64,000 bases of DNA from Candidatus Pseudothioglobus singularis PS1 (GCF_001281385.1 NZ_CP006911.1:930001-994000); one strand, 5' to 3'. Positions 9,364 through 16,828 are shown, numbered from the stretch's first letter. The notes: generated by a model not told the origin, from the letters alone. Translations and numbers: made by a program.

Positions 9364-10290
9364 ATGTTTGATAAGTCTGAAATTGTCATTATTGATGAAC
9401 GCCTTTATCACTTGGGGATAAAAAAAGGAGATCTTGCTCAAAACATTTTTATTGTTGGAGATCCTGCAAGAGCCATACGCGTATCTAAAGAATTTGACAC
9501 TGTTGACCGTGAAATTTCAAATAGAGAGTACCTAACATTTACAGGCACATATAAGGGCATACCAGTATCTGTCATTGGAACGGGGATTGGAACAGATAAC
9601 GTTGAAATTGCTTTAGTAGAGGCCTTTATTGAGCACGAATTCAATTTTGAGAGTAAAACAAGAAATACTAACTGTGAGCCAATGACATTAATAAGGCTTG
9701 GAACATCAGGTGGGGTTCAGTCAGATATCGCTCCTGGTTCGCAAGCCATTGGCTCATATGCGCTTGGCCTTGACAATACTGGCATCTATTTTGAAGAACC
9801 ATCAAATGACCCTGTGATTGAAAGAATTGAAGAGTCTGCTAAAAAAATATTAAACAAGTCTATCCCTAGCTCATCAAGATTCAAAGGAAAACTGATCCCT
9901 TATGCTTCGAAAGCGTCAATTGAAGTTACTAATGCCTTGGAAAACCAGGCTTTAAAAAATGGTGTTGAATATGAAGTTGGTATTACTTCATCCTCTCCAG
10001 GATTTTATGGCCCATCCTCAAGATATATCGAAGGTTTAAAAAATACATTTCCAGACATCAAGGGAAGTCTTTCAAAGATTAATATTGATGGATTAAGAGT
10101 TCTTAATATGGAAATGGAGTCAAGCCTATTTTTTCATTTATGTTCTCAAATGGGATACCGAGCTGGAACAATTTGCACAGTCATCAGCGGACCAACAACG
10201 AGCGCCGCTGTTATTGATTATGACAAAGCAATCGGGAATACAATAAGGGTTGGTTTAAAAGCCATGAAAGAGCTATATGAATCAAGCTAA
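9364..10290 (+). CDS. Nucleoside phosphorylase (uridine phosphorylase-like)
   Basis: A 308-aa member of the PNP/UDP phosphorylase superfamily, which converts a nucleoside and phosphate into a base and ribose 1-phosphate. Phosphate-binding GDPARAIRV is near residue 32, IRLGTSGG near 114, and the nucleoside-binding NMEMESSLFF near 243. The arrangement fits uridine phosphorylase better than the trimeric purine enzymes, but substrate specificity is not certain. It is longer than E. coli Udp (about 253 aa) and closer to the eukaryotic-type length. The next gene starts 14 bases before its stop. It would act downstream of the periplasmic 5'-nucleotidase. Confidence 0.85.
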   Translation: MFDKSEIVIIDERLYHLGIKKGDLAQNIFIVGDPARAIRVSKEFDTVDREISNREYLTFTGTYKGIPVSVIGTGIGTDNVEIALVEAFIEHEFNFESKTRNTNCEPMTLIRLGTSGGVQSDIAPGSQAIGSYALGLDNTGIYFEEPSNDPVIERIEESAKKILNKSIPSSSRFKGKLIPYASKASIEVTNALENQALKNGVEYEVGITSSSPGFYGPSSRYIEGLKNTFPDIKGSLSKINIDGLRVLNMEMESSLFFHLCSQMGYRAGTICTVISGPTTSAAVIDYDKAIGNTIRVGLKAMKELYESS

Positions 10291-10705
10291 CAAAACATTC
10301 AACTTCAGAATTCCAAGAAAGATATTTTTTTTAATTTCTTTAATTTCAGCTCAAATAGCTTTTGGCGATGAACTTAACATGATGAGTACAATTGATGGTG
10401 AGTCTAACAAAATTGTCGTTGAAAGCGTTGATTTTCAGAGATTAAAATCAAATGATGCAACTTACATATCAATCAAAAGCAAAGCAACTACAAATGTAAG
10501 GTGCGCACTTTATGACAAAAACGGGAGACCTGTAACCACAGTTGAAGGAATTATTTCGCCGCCTGAAACAAAGCTTCAAGCTGAATCTAAAAACGTAATG
10601 GTCACCTCAGTGAAATGCATAGAACAAAAAAGGGAAGGAACAGAACATAGCAATGACAATCTTGACATCTATTACAAAATGCCAACATTTTTATTGGACG
10701 ATTAA
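10277..10705 (+). CDS. Secreted protein, unknown function
   Basis: A 142-aa protein with an N-terminal signal: basic start (KTFNFRIPRKI) then a hydrophobic core ending AQIAFGDE near residue 32. The mature part has two cysteines (in VRCALYD and VKCIEQK) that could form a disulfide in the periplasm, and looks beta-rich. It overlaps the nucleoside phosphorylase by 14 bases, so the two are probably cotranscribed. I do not recognise the family. Confidence 0.6.
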   Translation: MNQANKTFNFRIPRKIFFLISLISAQIAFGDELNMMSTIDGESNKIVVESVDFQRLKSNDATYISIKSKATTNVRCALYDKNGRPVTTVEGIISPPETKLQAESKNVMVTSVKCIEQKREGTEHSNDNLDIYYKMPTFLLDD

Positions 10706-10737
10706 TTTACATCATACTTACAGTTTCACACAGACCC

Positions 10738-10766
10738 AATATCTAGTAAAAAACTCACTAGATATT
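10738..10766. terminator. Perfect 10-bp inverted repeat between convergent genes
   Basis: AATATCTAGT and ACTAGATATT are exact inverse complements, separated by the 9-base loop AAAAAACTC. The hairpin sits between the secreted-protein gene (plus) and the 35-aa gene (minus). It lacks a proper T run, so it may be a weak terminator or an mRNA 3'-end stabiliser. Confidence 0.45.
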
Positions 10767-10786
10767 AGGACTTTGATTCTACAAAA

Positions 10787-10894
10787 CTATTTTTGATTTT
10801 CTATATTTTTAAACTCTCGGACAGTCAAAACTGCTCCAATAATTGCCATAACAAAACAAAACAGACCCGTAATAAATATTAATGAATCATCCAT
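10787..10894 (-). CDS. Tiny membrane protein (35 aa)
   Basis: ATG at 10894 opens a 35-codon frame beginning MDDSLIFITGLFCFVMAIIG. One membrane helix covers residues 5-26, followed by a basic tail, VREFKNIENQK. The ribosome binding site GAGGAAGGA is strong and well spaced. It starts two bases after the stop of the 58-aa gene, so it is the third cistron of a small operon. No family is recognised; the coding call rests on the ribosome site, hydrophobicity and operon position. Confidence 0.6.
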   Translation of the reverse strand: MDDSLIFITGLFCFVMAIIGAVLTVREFKNIENQK

Positions 10895-10896
10895 AG

Positions 10897-11073
10897 TTAG
10901 TCCTTCCTCGATATTATCTTGAAATATATAGCAAATGTTAGAATTGATGGGATCCAGGTGGAAGTAAACAAAGCCTCTTGTTTTGTATCAACCCCTTGAA
11001 ACCACAGATAAGCTGTCGTTACAAAAGCAACCCCAACTGAAATTAAAATACATATATCTGACGTTTTAATCAT
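10897..11073 (-). CDS. Small membrane protein (58 aa)
   Basis: ATG at 11073 opens a 58-codon frame beginning MIKTSDICILISVGVAFVTT. Two membrane helices are likely, about residues 7-24 and 38-54, joined by a short polar loop (QGVDTKQEA), and the tail is basic (KIISRKD). The ribosome site AAGGATG precedes the ATG. It lies 20 bases after the 62-aa gene and two bases before the 35-aa gene. Unknown function; likely a subunit of a small membrane complex with its neighbours. Confidence 0.6.
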   Translation of the reverse strand: MIKTSDICILISVGVAFVTTAYLWFQGVDTKQEALFTSTWIPSILTFAIYFKIISRKD

Positions 11074-11093
11074 AATTACATCCTTATTAAAAT

Positions 11094-11282
11094 TTAATCT
11101 TCATTCCAAAAAGCCCAAGACCCAATCAATAGAAGTATCACAGCCAATGATGCGTGTGCACGCGTGCTTGTTTCTTGAGGTAACTCTATTAAAAATGGGA
11201 TAATATTAGCCATACCAAGTAGAAGCCAAACCACTGCTAATGCAGCCAATGAAAGCGCAATTACCCCTATTTTTTTTCTCAT
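11094..11282 (-). CDS. Small membrane protein (62 aa), first of a three-gene cluster
   Basis: A 62-aa protein with two hydrophobic segments: residues 6-33 (including LAALAVVWLLLGMANIIPFL) and 43-58 (HASLAVILLLIGSWAF), ending in acidic NED. The loop between them is polar. It is followed closely on the same strand by the 58-aa and 35-aa membrane proteins. I do not recognise the family. The three genes together would make a polypeptide set with about five membrane helices. Confidence 0.6.
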   Translation of the reverse strand: MRKKIGVIALSLAALAVVWLLLGMANIIPFLIELPQETSTRAHASLAVILLLIGSWAFWNED

Positions 11283-11450
11283 GTTATTATTTGTAGTTCA
11301 ACTTCAATTGAGCAGTTTAGAGAGAAGACATCTTTGGACTATGAAGAATTAATGAATATTGAGTGGAGATTGATTAATAACTTTTAATTCAGCCAATATT
11401 TAACTGAATATGAAATAATTAATTAGATAAACCATAAGATAGATAAGTCA

Positions 11451-11666
11451 ATGAATCAAATTAATCCAAAAAAATTATTAAATAGTAAGTGGACTAAAAT
11501 ATTACCAACTAACAATGAAAAACATTTTTTGATTTCTGAACTTAAATATGATGATAATGAGTTAATCAGTGATTGTTTAATTGAGGCAATCATTTCAAAG
11601 AATAATGAGTCAATAGACTGGAATGAATTAAAAGACTCAAATAAGTGGCAACAAGGCTGGAAATAA
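11451..11666 (+). CDS. Small Trp-rich conserved protein (TIGR02450-like)
   Basis: A 71-aa soluble protein with the pattern NPKKLLNSKWT near residue 5, EKHFLISEL near 23 and the closing WNELKDSNKWQQGWK. The SKWT...EKHF...W-GWK arrangement matches the small Trp-rich family known as TIGR02450, found in marine bacteria and cyanobacteria. The function of the family is unknown. The match is from memory of the motif layout. Confidence 0.7.
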   Translation: MNQINPKKLLNSKWTKILPTNNEKHFLISELKYDDNELISDCLIEAIISKNNESIDWNELKDSNKWQQGWK

Positions 11667-11708
11667 ATATGCAAGAAATAGTTCTTTTTTTTTTAATATA
11701 ATAAGTCT

Positions 11709-12098
11709 ATGAAAAAAAATAAAAATGGTCTCAATACTGAACTACTTGAAAATGGAATGACGCTTCAAACAAACTATGACAATGGTCTTAAAAATGGTAT
11801 TGAAACGTATTGGTATGCCAATGGTCAAAAGGCCTCTGAAGGCTCTTATCTCAAAAACAAACTGGAGGGATCGCTTACCTACTGGTATGACAATGGCACC
11901 AAAGCCTCTGAAGGCTTCTATAAAAATGATAAGCCTGAGGGTATACAAAGGGCATGGAATGAGAATGGTCAACTTGAGTCTGAGCAAGAATATAAAAATG
12001 GGGTTTTGAATGGCGCATCTATATTCTATGAGAATGGAGTAAAAACTGCTGAATATGTCTTTAAAAATGGTGATGTAGTTGGTGATTTGAATGGATGA
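11709..12098 (+). CDS. MORN-repeat (YwqK-like) protein
   Basis: A 129-aa protein made of about four to five MORN-variant repeats of roughly 23 residues, each built on NG...EG..YW Y.NG.KA.EG.Y. Examples are NGIETYWYANGQKASEG and EGSLTYWYDNGTKASEG. No signal peptide is visible. Proteins of this type are often labelled YwqK-family antitoxins, but that name does not show a role here because no toxin is recognisable next to it. The following 55-aa gene starts 8 bases before its stop. Confidence 0.8.
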   Translation: MKKNKNGLNTELLENGMTLQTNYDNGLKNGIETYWYANGQKASEGSYLKNKLEGSLTYWYDNGTKASEGFYKNDKPEGIQRAWNENGQLESEQEYKNGVLNGASIFYENGVKTAEYVFKNGDVVGDLNG

Positions 12099-12258
12099 CA
12101 GGCTCATTGACTGCCACACAGAGCTTAAAAGACTGCGTGACTTACAATATGAGTCTGACTTTAATGACAACATTCAACAGTCAAACTTCTACAAACAAAA
12201 AGCTGAATACATTCAAAACCTTATTAAAAAAGGTGTTGACTCTATTCCTAACTTTTAA
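12091..12258 (+). CDS. Small charged helical protein (55 aa)
   Basis: ATG at 12091 opens a 55-codon frame that begins MDDRLIDCHTELKRLRDLQY and ends VDSIPNF. It is highly charged and predicted almost wholly helical, probably a coiled coil. It overlaps the end of the MORN-repeat gene by 8 bases and precedes the cyclotransferase gene by 8 bases, so coupled translation is likely. The in-frame ATG four bases later in another frame gives a low-complexity peptide and is rejected. Confidence 0.6.
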   Translation: MDDRLIDCHTELKRLRDLQYESDFNDNIQQSNFYKQKAEYIQNLIKKGVDSIPNF

Positions 12259-12266
12259 TTAAAAAT

Positions 12267-12707
12267 ATGCCTTCCGTAACAAACTACTATTTTGGCTATG
12301 GATCTAATTTATCGAAAGATCAAATGTTTGTACGCTGCCCTGAGTCAAGCTACCTGACTTCTGGAAGACTCTCAGACTATTCTTGGTTCATCAATACTCG
12401 AGGATATGCCAGTATAAGGCAAAATCTAAATGATTTTGTTTTGGGAGAGATATTTACACTCACTGGTAAAGATATCGAATTATTAGACATCTATGAGAGT
12501 GTAGCAGAGGGAATGTATGAAAAGTTTATTATGAGTGTTTCAACTCTTAATGGCGATATTGATTGCCTCGTTTATGTTGCAACTGATAATGAGAATGGTC
12601 AACCACAAGCTGAGTATATTGAAAGAATCAACCATGGCATTAAAAGTGCAAACCTCCCTTCAGCTTATGTTCAAAAATCAATCAGACCATTTATTCCAGA
12701 AAGTTAA
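12267..12707 (+). CDS. Gamma-glutamylcyclotransferase-like protein
   Basis: A 146-aa GGCT/AIG2-fold protein. The binding loop YYFGYGSNL lies at residues 7-15 and the conserved acidic residue is Glu77 in DIYESV, the usual catalytic base. Members convert gamma-glutamyl amino acids or amines to 5-oxoproline. The length is normal. It is the third gene of a short plus-strand run after the MORN and 55-aa genes, and its stop overlaps the convergent hydroxylase-type gene by 4 bases. The exact substrate is unknown. Confidence 0.82.
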   Translation: MPSVTNYYFGYGSNLSKDQMFVRCPESSYLTSGRLSDYSWFINTRGYASIRQNLNDFVLGEIFTLTGKDIELLDIYESVAEGMYEKFIMSVSTLNGDIDCLVYVATDNENGQPQAEYIERINHGIKSANLPSAYVQKSIRPFIPES

Positions 12708-13327
12708 AGGATAGTATTCAATTCGTCATTAACAAAACAATCAATAACTAAATGATATCTATCAATATCACTATTATTGATTACTTCATGAGGCTTAGTC
12801 ACATCAATGTAGTAGTAACGACCAGTAGTTAAATTTAGCTCTTTGCCGACCTCATCAGCATCATTTTCATAAATAGTAAAAACTACTTGGTCATTTGTTC
12901 TTATCGGAACATGAAGCCTGACAATCTTTTTCTTTTCAATATCTACATCAATATTATCAGTATGTTTTCGAAGTGATTTACCAGCAGCAAGCTTCATGAA
13001 TCGAATTCTCTCAAATTCACATGGCAACTTACAAATCATCTCACAGATTGGCCTCATAACTGGATCATTACATAAAGTGGTCCATTGCAAATTTGAATCA
13101 ATCTTAATATTGTTATTAACAAATCCTGGCTTAAATATATCAGAAGGATTTGGGCCAAAACCATGAAGTGAGAGTGCTGTCCATATATGATTATTTTTAA
13201 ATGGCTCTATTTGTGTCAATAGTTGAAATTTGAGCCTATCAAGATAATTAGCAACCCCTGACAAATCATTCTTGTATGGATGGATTGAAATCTCATAATC
13301 ATTTGCAGATCGGTTTATGTATGGCAT
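12704..13327 (-). CDS. Aspartyl/asparaginyl beta-hydroxylase-family dioxygenase
   Basis: A 207-aa protein with the Fe(II)/2-oxoglutarate facial triad of the Asp/Asn hydroxylase family: His and Asp in LRKHTDNIDVD near residue 121 and a second His in DVTKPHEVINNSD near residue 177. The RLHVPI strand before the jelly-roll core and RYHLVIDCFV at the end also fit. Substrates of bacterial members are largely unknown and include amino acids, peptides and proteins. The gene converges with the cyclotransferase. Confidence 0.8.
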   Translation of the reverse strand: MPYINRSANDYEISIHPYKNDLSGVANYLDRLKFQLLTQIEPFKNNHIWTALSLHGFGPNPSDIFKPGFVNNNIKIDSNLQWTTLCNDPVMRPICEMICKLPCEFERIRFMKLAAGKSLRKHTDNIDVDIEKKKIVRLHVPIRTNDQVVFTIYENDADEVGKELNLTTGRYYYIDVTKPHEVINNSDIDRYHLVIDCFVNDELNTIL

Positions 13328-13433
13328 TTTTTGGTCTCTCAGTCAATCATAAAAATACATTTTATACTCTCGTTTAAGGACAAATGAAAATTTAAGCTTT
13401 CTGTATACTAAAGCAATATTATAAGGAGTCAAA

Positions 13434-13628
13434 ATGTATTGTATCCAAACAGAAATACCTCAAGAAATTTGTGAGATTGATGATGAACTCAAGGCTATCT
13501 ATCACAGTAAAAACAGTGTCTGTATTTGGATATTTAAAAAAAGAGAAGATAGAAATAGATTTTTGGATGAAACTGCTGGAATGCTAAAGGATGATAGAGA
13601 AAGCCATTACGAAACTTTCTACAATTAA
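13434..13628 (+). CDS. Small soluble protein, unknown function
   Basis: A 64-aa protein beginning MYCIQTEIPQEICEID, alternating strand-like and helical segments, with no signal or membrane segment. A strong AAGGAGT ribosome site sits 5 bases before the ATG, which supports expression. It is monocistronic between two gaps of about 105 and 130 bases. I do not recognise it. Confidence 0.6.
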   Translation: MYCIQTEIPQEICEIDDELKAIYHSKNSVCIWIFKKREDRNRFLDETAGMLKDDRESHYETFYN

Positions 13629-13755
13629 TTCATTCATTGAAGAGTTTATCATTATTGATTAATGATCTAAATAAATGCAATCTCCTCTTGAATACTAAAA
13701 CTATGGTCTTATTTAATAAAGATATAATGGTTATTTTTTAAATGAAAAATTTAAT

Positions 13756-14532
13756 ATGAGTTGGTGGTCATCAGTTATTGGCGGTGCAGTAGGCTTCATG
13801 ATTGGAGGTCCTCTAGGCGCTATGCTAGGGGTAGCCTTTGCAAGTAATTTTTCAAAAAGAAGATCTAGCTCTGGTTTCTCTAATAACTTTGGCCCAGGGA
13901 ATCAACAGCGTGTTCAGGCAGCCTTCTTTAGTGGCGTATTCTCTGTCATGGGATACATCTCAAAAGTTGATGGAAAGGTTTCAAAATCAGAGATTATTCT
14001 AGCTCAACAGGTGATGCAGCATATGCAATTATCCGAGGAAATGAGTAAAGTTGCCAAAGACCTCTTCAATCAAGGAAAGCAATCAGACTTTAACTTAAGT
14101 GAGGTGCTCGAACAATTCCGTGTTGAAACGCACAGAAGGACCCACCTCATTCGAATGTTTTTAGAAATTCAAATCCAAGCAGCCTACGCAGACGGAGTCT
14201 TTGACAGTAGTGAACATAATGCGCTCAGAGATATCGCTCAAAAGCTTCACTTTCCGCTTCATGAGCTAGAAAACCTTATTCAACAGTTTTCAGCCACTAA
14301 GAGCGGCACTAAGGGCATCTCTGTTGATGATGCATATAAAGTATTAGGAATTGACAAATCATACGGCGACAAAGAAATTAAGCGTGCCTACAGACGCCTT
14401 TTAGCTCAGCACCATCCAGACAAGCTTGTTGCCAAAGGGCTTCCTGAGGAGATGCAAAAGTTAGCAAACGAAAAGACACAAGAAATTATTAGTGCCTATG
14501 AAATCATTAAAAAGCATCGAGGTATGCGCTAA
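13756..14532 (+). CDS. djlA: DjlA-type membrane J-domain co-chaperone
   Basis: A 258-aa DnaK co-chaperone. The N-terminus is a Gly-rich membrane anchor (residues 5-28, VIGGAVGFMIGGPLGAMLG), like the dimerising transmembrane segment of DjlA. Residues about 50-175 form a TerB-type helical domain. Residues about 192-258 are the J-domain, with the HPD tripeptide in LAQHHPDKLV. This order of anchor, TerB and C-terminal J-domain is diagnostic of DjlA, and the length is close to the E. coli protein (271 aa). It stimulates DnaK ATPase at the inner membrane face. Confidence 0.9.
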   Translation: MSWWSSVIGGAVGFMIGGPLGAMLGVAFASNFSKRRSSSGFSNNFGPGNQQRVQAAFFSGVFSVMGYISKVDGKVSKSEIILAQQVMQHMQLSEEMSKVAKDLFNQGKQSDFNLSEVLEQFRVETHRRTHLIRMFLEIQIQAAYADGVFDSSEHNALRDIAQKLHFPLHELENLIQQFSATKSGTKGISVDDAYKVLGIDKSYGDKEIKRAYRRLLAQHHPDKLVAKGLPEEMQKLANEKTQEIISAYEIIKKHRGMR

Positions 14533-14735
14533 CTGGATATTTCTATTTTAATTAGAATGGCTCTAGAGCCAACGCGCGTCTCAACTGAGATAACTCCTTC
14601 ATTTTGATATCAATGCCATCACTCAAGCCTTTGAGTATTTGAACTCTGGCTCTTTATCTAAATAACTCAAAATCTTCATCTAATCTTTATATCAATTTAT
14701 TAGAATATGTTTTTTTTTAATAATTTTGATTAACG

Positions 14736-14834
14736 ATGGAAACAAAATTAGTTATCTGGACTACGCTGTGCATGGTTTTCATGCTCAGTTTTATGTACAC
14801 AATGGTTAGCATCATTAGTAGTTTTGTTAACTAG
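14736..14834 (+). CDS. Possible tiny membrane protein (32 aa)
   Basis: ATG at 14736 opens a 32-codon frame beginning METKLVIWTTLCMVFMLSFM, almost wholly hydrophobic, so one membrane helix. No convincing ribosome binding site precedes it. The call rests on hydrophobicity and on its place before two other small genes. It may be spurious. Confidence 0.35.
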   Translation: METKLVIWTTLCMVFMLSFMYTMVSIISSFVN

Positions 14835-14859
14835 CCACTCTAGGAGATTTAATAAGATT

Positions 14860-15048
14860 ATGACACTTGCAAAATATAATACAAAAAATGGCTCTCCCAA
14901 TGATCGTCGCAAGACTAAAAGAGCATTAGAGAGAGAATTCCAAGAAATTAGAAACATGGAGTCGTCTATGGATAATGACTTAAAAGACGCTTATTTAAAC
15001 AACTTAACATTTCTTCAAGAAGAGTTAAGAGGAAATGAAGCTCTTTAA
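14860..15048 (+). CDS. Small basic helical protein (62 aa)
   Basis: The frame can open at a TTG at 14824, but ATG at 14860 downstream of TAGGAG is the better start and gives MTLAKYNTKNGSPNDRRKTKRALE as the start region. It is basic at first and acidic later, largely helical, with no membrane segment. The next tiny gene starts 14 bases before its stop. The family is unknown; short DNA- or RNA-associated proteins look similar, but nothing proves that. Confidence 0.5.
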   Translation: MTLAKYNTKNGSPNDRRKTKRALEREFQEIRNMESSMDNDLKDAYLNNLTFLQEELRGNEAL

Positions 15049-15118
15049 ATATACATTTGCAATTTTAGGTTACTCTTTACTTGCTCTATTTCTTTATGTG
15101 GGTGTAACAAATTTTTAA
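15035..15118 (+). CDS. Tiny membrane protein (27 aa)
   Basis: ATG at 15035 follows a close AAGAGG ribosome site and opens a 27-codon frame, MKLFKYTFAILGYSLLALFL onward, forming one membrane helix. It overlaps the preceding 62-aa gene by 14 bases, suggesting coupled translation. No function is known. Short hydrophobic proteins of this kind often act as accessory subunits of larger membrane enzymes. Confidence 0.5.
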   Translation: MKLFKYTFAILGYSLLALFLYVGVTNF

Positions 15119-15143
15119 TTAAATTTAATTGTGATATTATTAT

Positions 15144-15190
15144 CATATATATCTAAACATATATATCTTTTATTGATAGTATGCTAAAAT
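15144..15190 (+). promoter_or_regulatory. Probable pntAB promoter with tandem direct repeat
   Basis: CATATATATCT occurs twice, at 15144-15154 and 15158-15168, 14 bases apart. An extended -10 element, TGCTAAAAT, lies at 15182-15190. The second repeat covers the place where a -35 box would be, and no good -35 is visible. This arrangement would suit an activator-dependent promoter. The low complexity of the repeat weakens the case. Confidence 0.4.
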
Positions 15191-15212
15191 ATAGTTAAAT
15201 ATAAAATTTTAA

Positions 15213-15241
15213 GACGGTGAAAGGCCGCGTCATACAGGACG
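15213..15241 (+). promoter_or_regulatory. Possible switching hairpins in the pntA leader
   Basis: CGTC at 15228-15231 can pair with GACG at 15213-15216 or with GACG at 15238-15241. The second pairing would cover the weak AGGA ribosome site just before pntA. The stems are only 4 bp, so this is a speculative translational control element. Confidence 0.25.
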
Positions 15242-15247
15242 AAAATT

Positions 15248-16819
15248 ATGAAAATTGGAGCGCTCAAAGAAACATTATTAGGTGAACGCCGCGTTGCTCT
15301 AACTCCTGACAGTGCTGTTCAGCTTCAGAAGCTGGGTTATGATTGCCTGGTCGAGAAGAATTCTGGGCTGGCTGCTGGCTTTAGTGATGAGCAATACAAA
15401 TCTGTAGGTGTTGAAATTGTAGATACCCCTAATGAGCTTACTGAGGCTTGTGATGTAATTGTCAAGGTTCTTCCTCCGAGTGAATCTGAACTCAAAGAAC
15501 TAACCTCATCCAAGACGCTAATCTCCCTCTTCTACCCTGGTAGCAATGAAGCGCTATTGTTGTTGGCTAAATCTTCTGAGTCTAACGTTATTGCTATGGA
15601 TATGGTACCTCGGATCAGCCGCGCTCAAAAAATGGACGTCCTATCTTCTATGGCAAATATCTCTGGTTACCGAGCTGTGATTGAAGCTGGTAATAACTTT
15701 GGTCGTTTTTTTACTGGTCAAATGACTGCTGCTGGCAAGGTTCCTCCAGCAAAGGTTTTGGTTGTTGGAGCTGGCGTTGCTGGGCTTGCTGCTATTGGTA
15801 CCTCTACCTCTCTTGGTGCAATCACCTATGCATTTGATGTTCGCCCTGAGGTGGCCGAACAGGTCGAATCTATGGGCGCTAAATTTGTTTTTTTAGATTT
15901 TGCAGATGAACAGGTCAACGATGCCTCAACTGGCGGCTATGCTTCAGTATCTTCCCCTGAATTTGCAGCTGCTCAATTGGACAAGTTTCGTGAGATTGCG
16001 CCAGAAATGGATATTGTTATTACAACTGCTTTAATTCCTAACCGAGAAGCTCCTGAACTTTGGACTGCAGATATGGTTGCTTCCATGAAGCCGGGTTCGG
16101 TCATAGTCGATTTGGCTGCAGAAAAGGGTGGAAATTGCAAGTTGACTGTTATTGATGATCGTATTGTGACAGAGAATGGAGTTATTATTATTGGTTATAC
16201 AGACTTTCCAAGTCGCATGGCTGCTCAGGCAAGTTCGCTCTATGCCAGTAATATTCGTCACATGATTTCAGATTTAACACCTAGCAAAGATGGAGTAATC
16301 GTTCATGACATGGAGGACGATGTTATTCGTGGGGCAACAATCATTCATGCGGGTGAGATTACGTTCCCACCGCCCCCTCCCAAAGTTCAAGCTATAGCGG
16401 TTACCCACAAGGAAAGAATCCCAGATAAAACCCCAGAAGAAATTCGTGCTGATGAAGTTACAGCGTTTAAAAAGCAAACTAAAAATCAAATTATATTGCT
16501 AACTGTTGGTGGTGTTTTATTGTTCTTGGTTGGAAGCTATGCACCTGTTAGCTTCATGCAGCACTTTATTGTCTTCATCCTGTCTGTTTTTGTTGGTTTT
16601 CAAGTAATTTGGAATGTTAGCCACTCTCTTCATACTCCATTGATGGCTGTCACCAATGCTATTTCGTCAATCATCATTTTAGGGGCAATACTTCAGATAA
16701 GTTCAACCAGCTTTCTAGTAGTGATACTTGCTGCGATTTCAGTATTTTTTGCTGGCATCAATATATTTGGTGGCTTCCTTGTAACAAGACGCATGCTCGC
16801 CATGTTTCAGAAATCTTAA
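15248..16819 (+). CDS. pntA: NAD(P) transhydrogenase, alpha subunit
   Basis: A 523-aa subunit of the proton-translocating transhydrogenase, which uses proton entry to reduce NADP with NADH. Residues 1-380 are the NAD(H)-binding domain I, related to alanine dehydrogenase: IGALKETLLGERRVALTP at the start, and the Rossmann loop VLVVGAGVAGLAAIG near 171. A basic linker leads to four membrane helices (about 415-515). The single-chain form, about 510 aa in E. coli, is matched. It is followed by pntB after 9 bases. It supplies NADPH to biosynthesis alongside Zwf and Gnd. The leader may carry regulatory structure. Confidence 0.96.
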   Translation: MKIGALKETLLGERRVALTPDSAVQLQKLGYDCLVEKNSGLAAGFSDEQYKSVGVEIVDTPNELTEACDVIVKVLPPSESELKELTSSKTLISLFYPGSNEALLLLAKSSESNVIAMDMVPRISRAQKMDVLSSMANISGYRAVIEAGNNFGRFFTGQMTAAGKVPPAKVLVVGAGVAGLAAIGTSTSLGAITYAFDVRPEVAEQVESMGAKFVFLDFADEQVNDASTGGYASVSSPEFAAAQLDKFREIAPEMDIVITTALIPNREAPELWTADMVASMKPGSVIVDLAAEKGGNCKLTVIDDRIVTENGVIIIGYTDFPSRMAAQASSLYASNIRHMISDLTPSKDGVIVHDMEDDVIRGATIIHAGEITFPPPPPKVQAIAVTHKERIPDKTPEEIRADEVTAFKKQTKNQIILLTVGGVLLFLVGSYAPVSFMQHFIVFILSVFVGFQVIWNVSHSLHTPLMAVTNAISSIIILGAILQISSTSFLVVILAAISVFFAGINIFGGFLVTRRMLAMFQKS

Positions 16820-16828
16820 GGGCTTATT

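Noticed and set aside
11320-11392. A coding-like tail in one frame before the Trp-rich gene (reads EQFREKTSLDYEELMNIEWR and ends at TAA near 11388).
   Set aside because: No start codon or ribosome site lies in frame upstream. It may be a gene remnant, but it is too short to support as a feature.
11709-12098. MORN-repeat protein as antitoxin of a toxin-antitoxin pair.
   Set aside because: The label comes only from the family name; no toxin fold is recognisable in the adjacent genes.
12095-12256. Alternative frame starting at the second ATG after the MORN gene.
   Set aside because: It gives a low-complexity Thr/Leu-rich peptide, while the frame from 12091 gives a charged, normal-looking protein that connects by overlap to both neighbours.
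14559-14570. Palindrome GGCTCTAGAGCC downstream of djlA.
   Set aside because: It is a single 12-bp palindrome with no T run or promoter nearby, and one of this length can be expected by chance.
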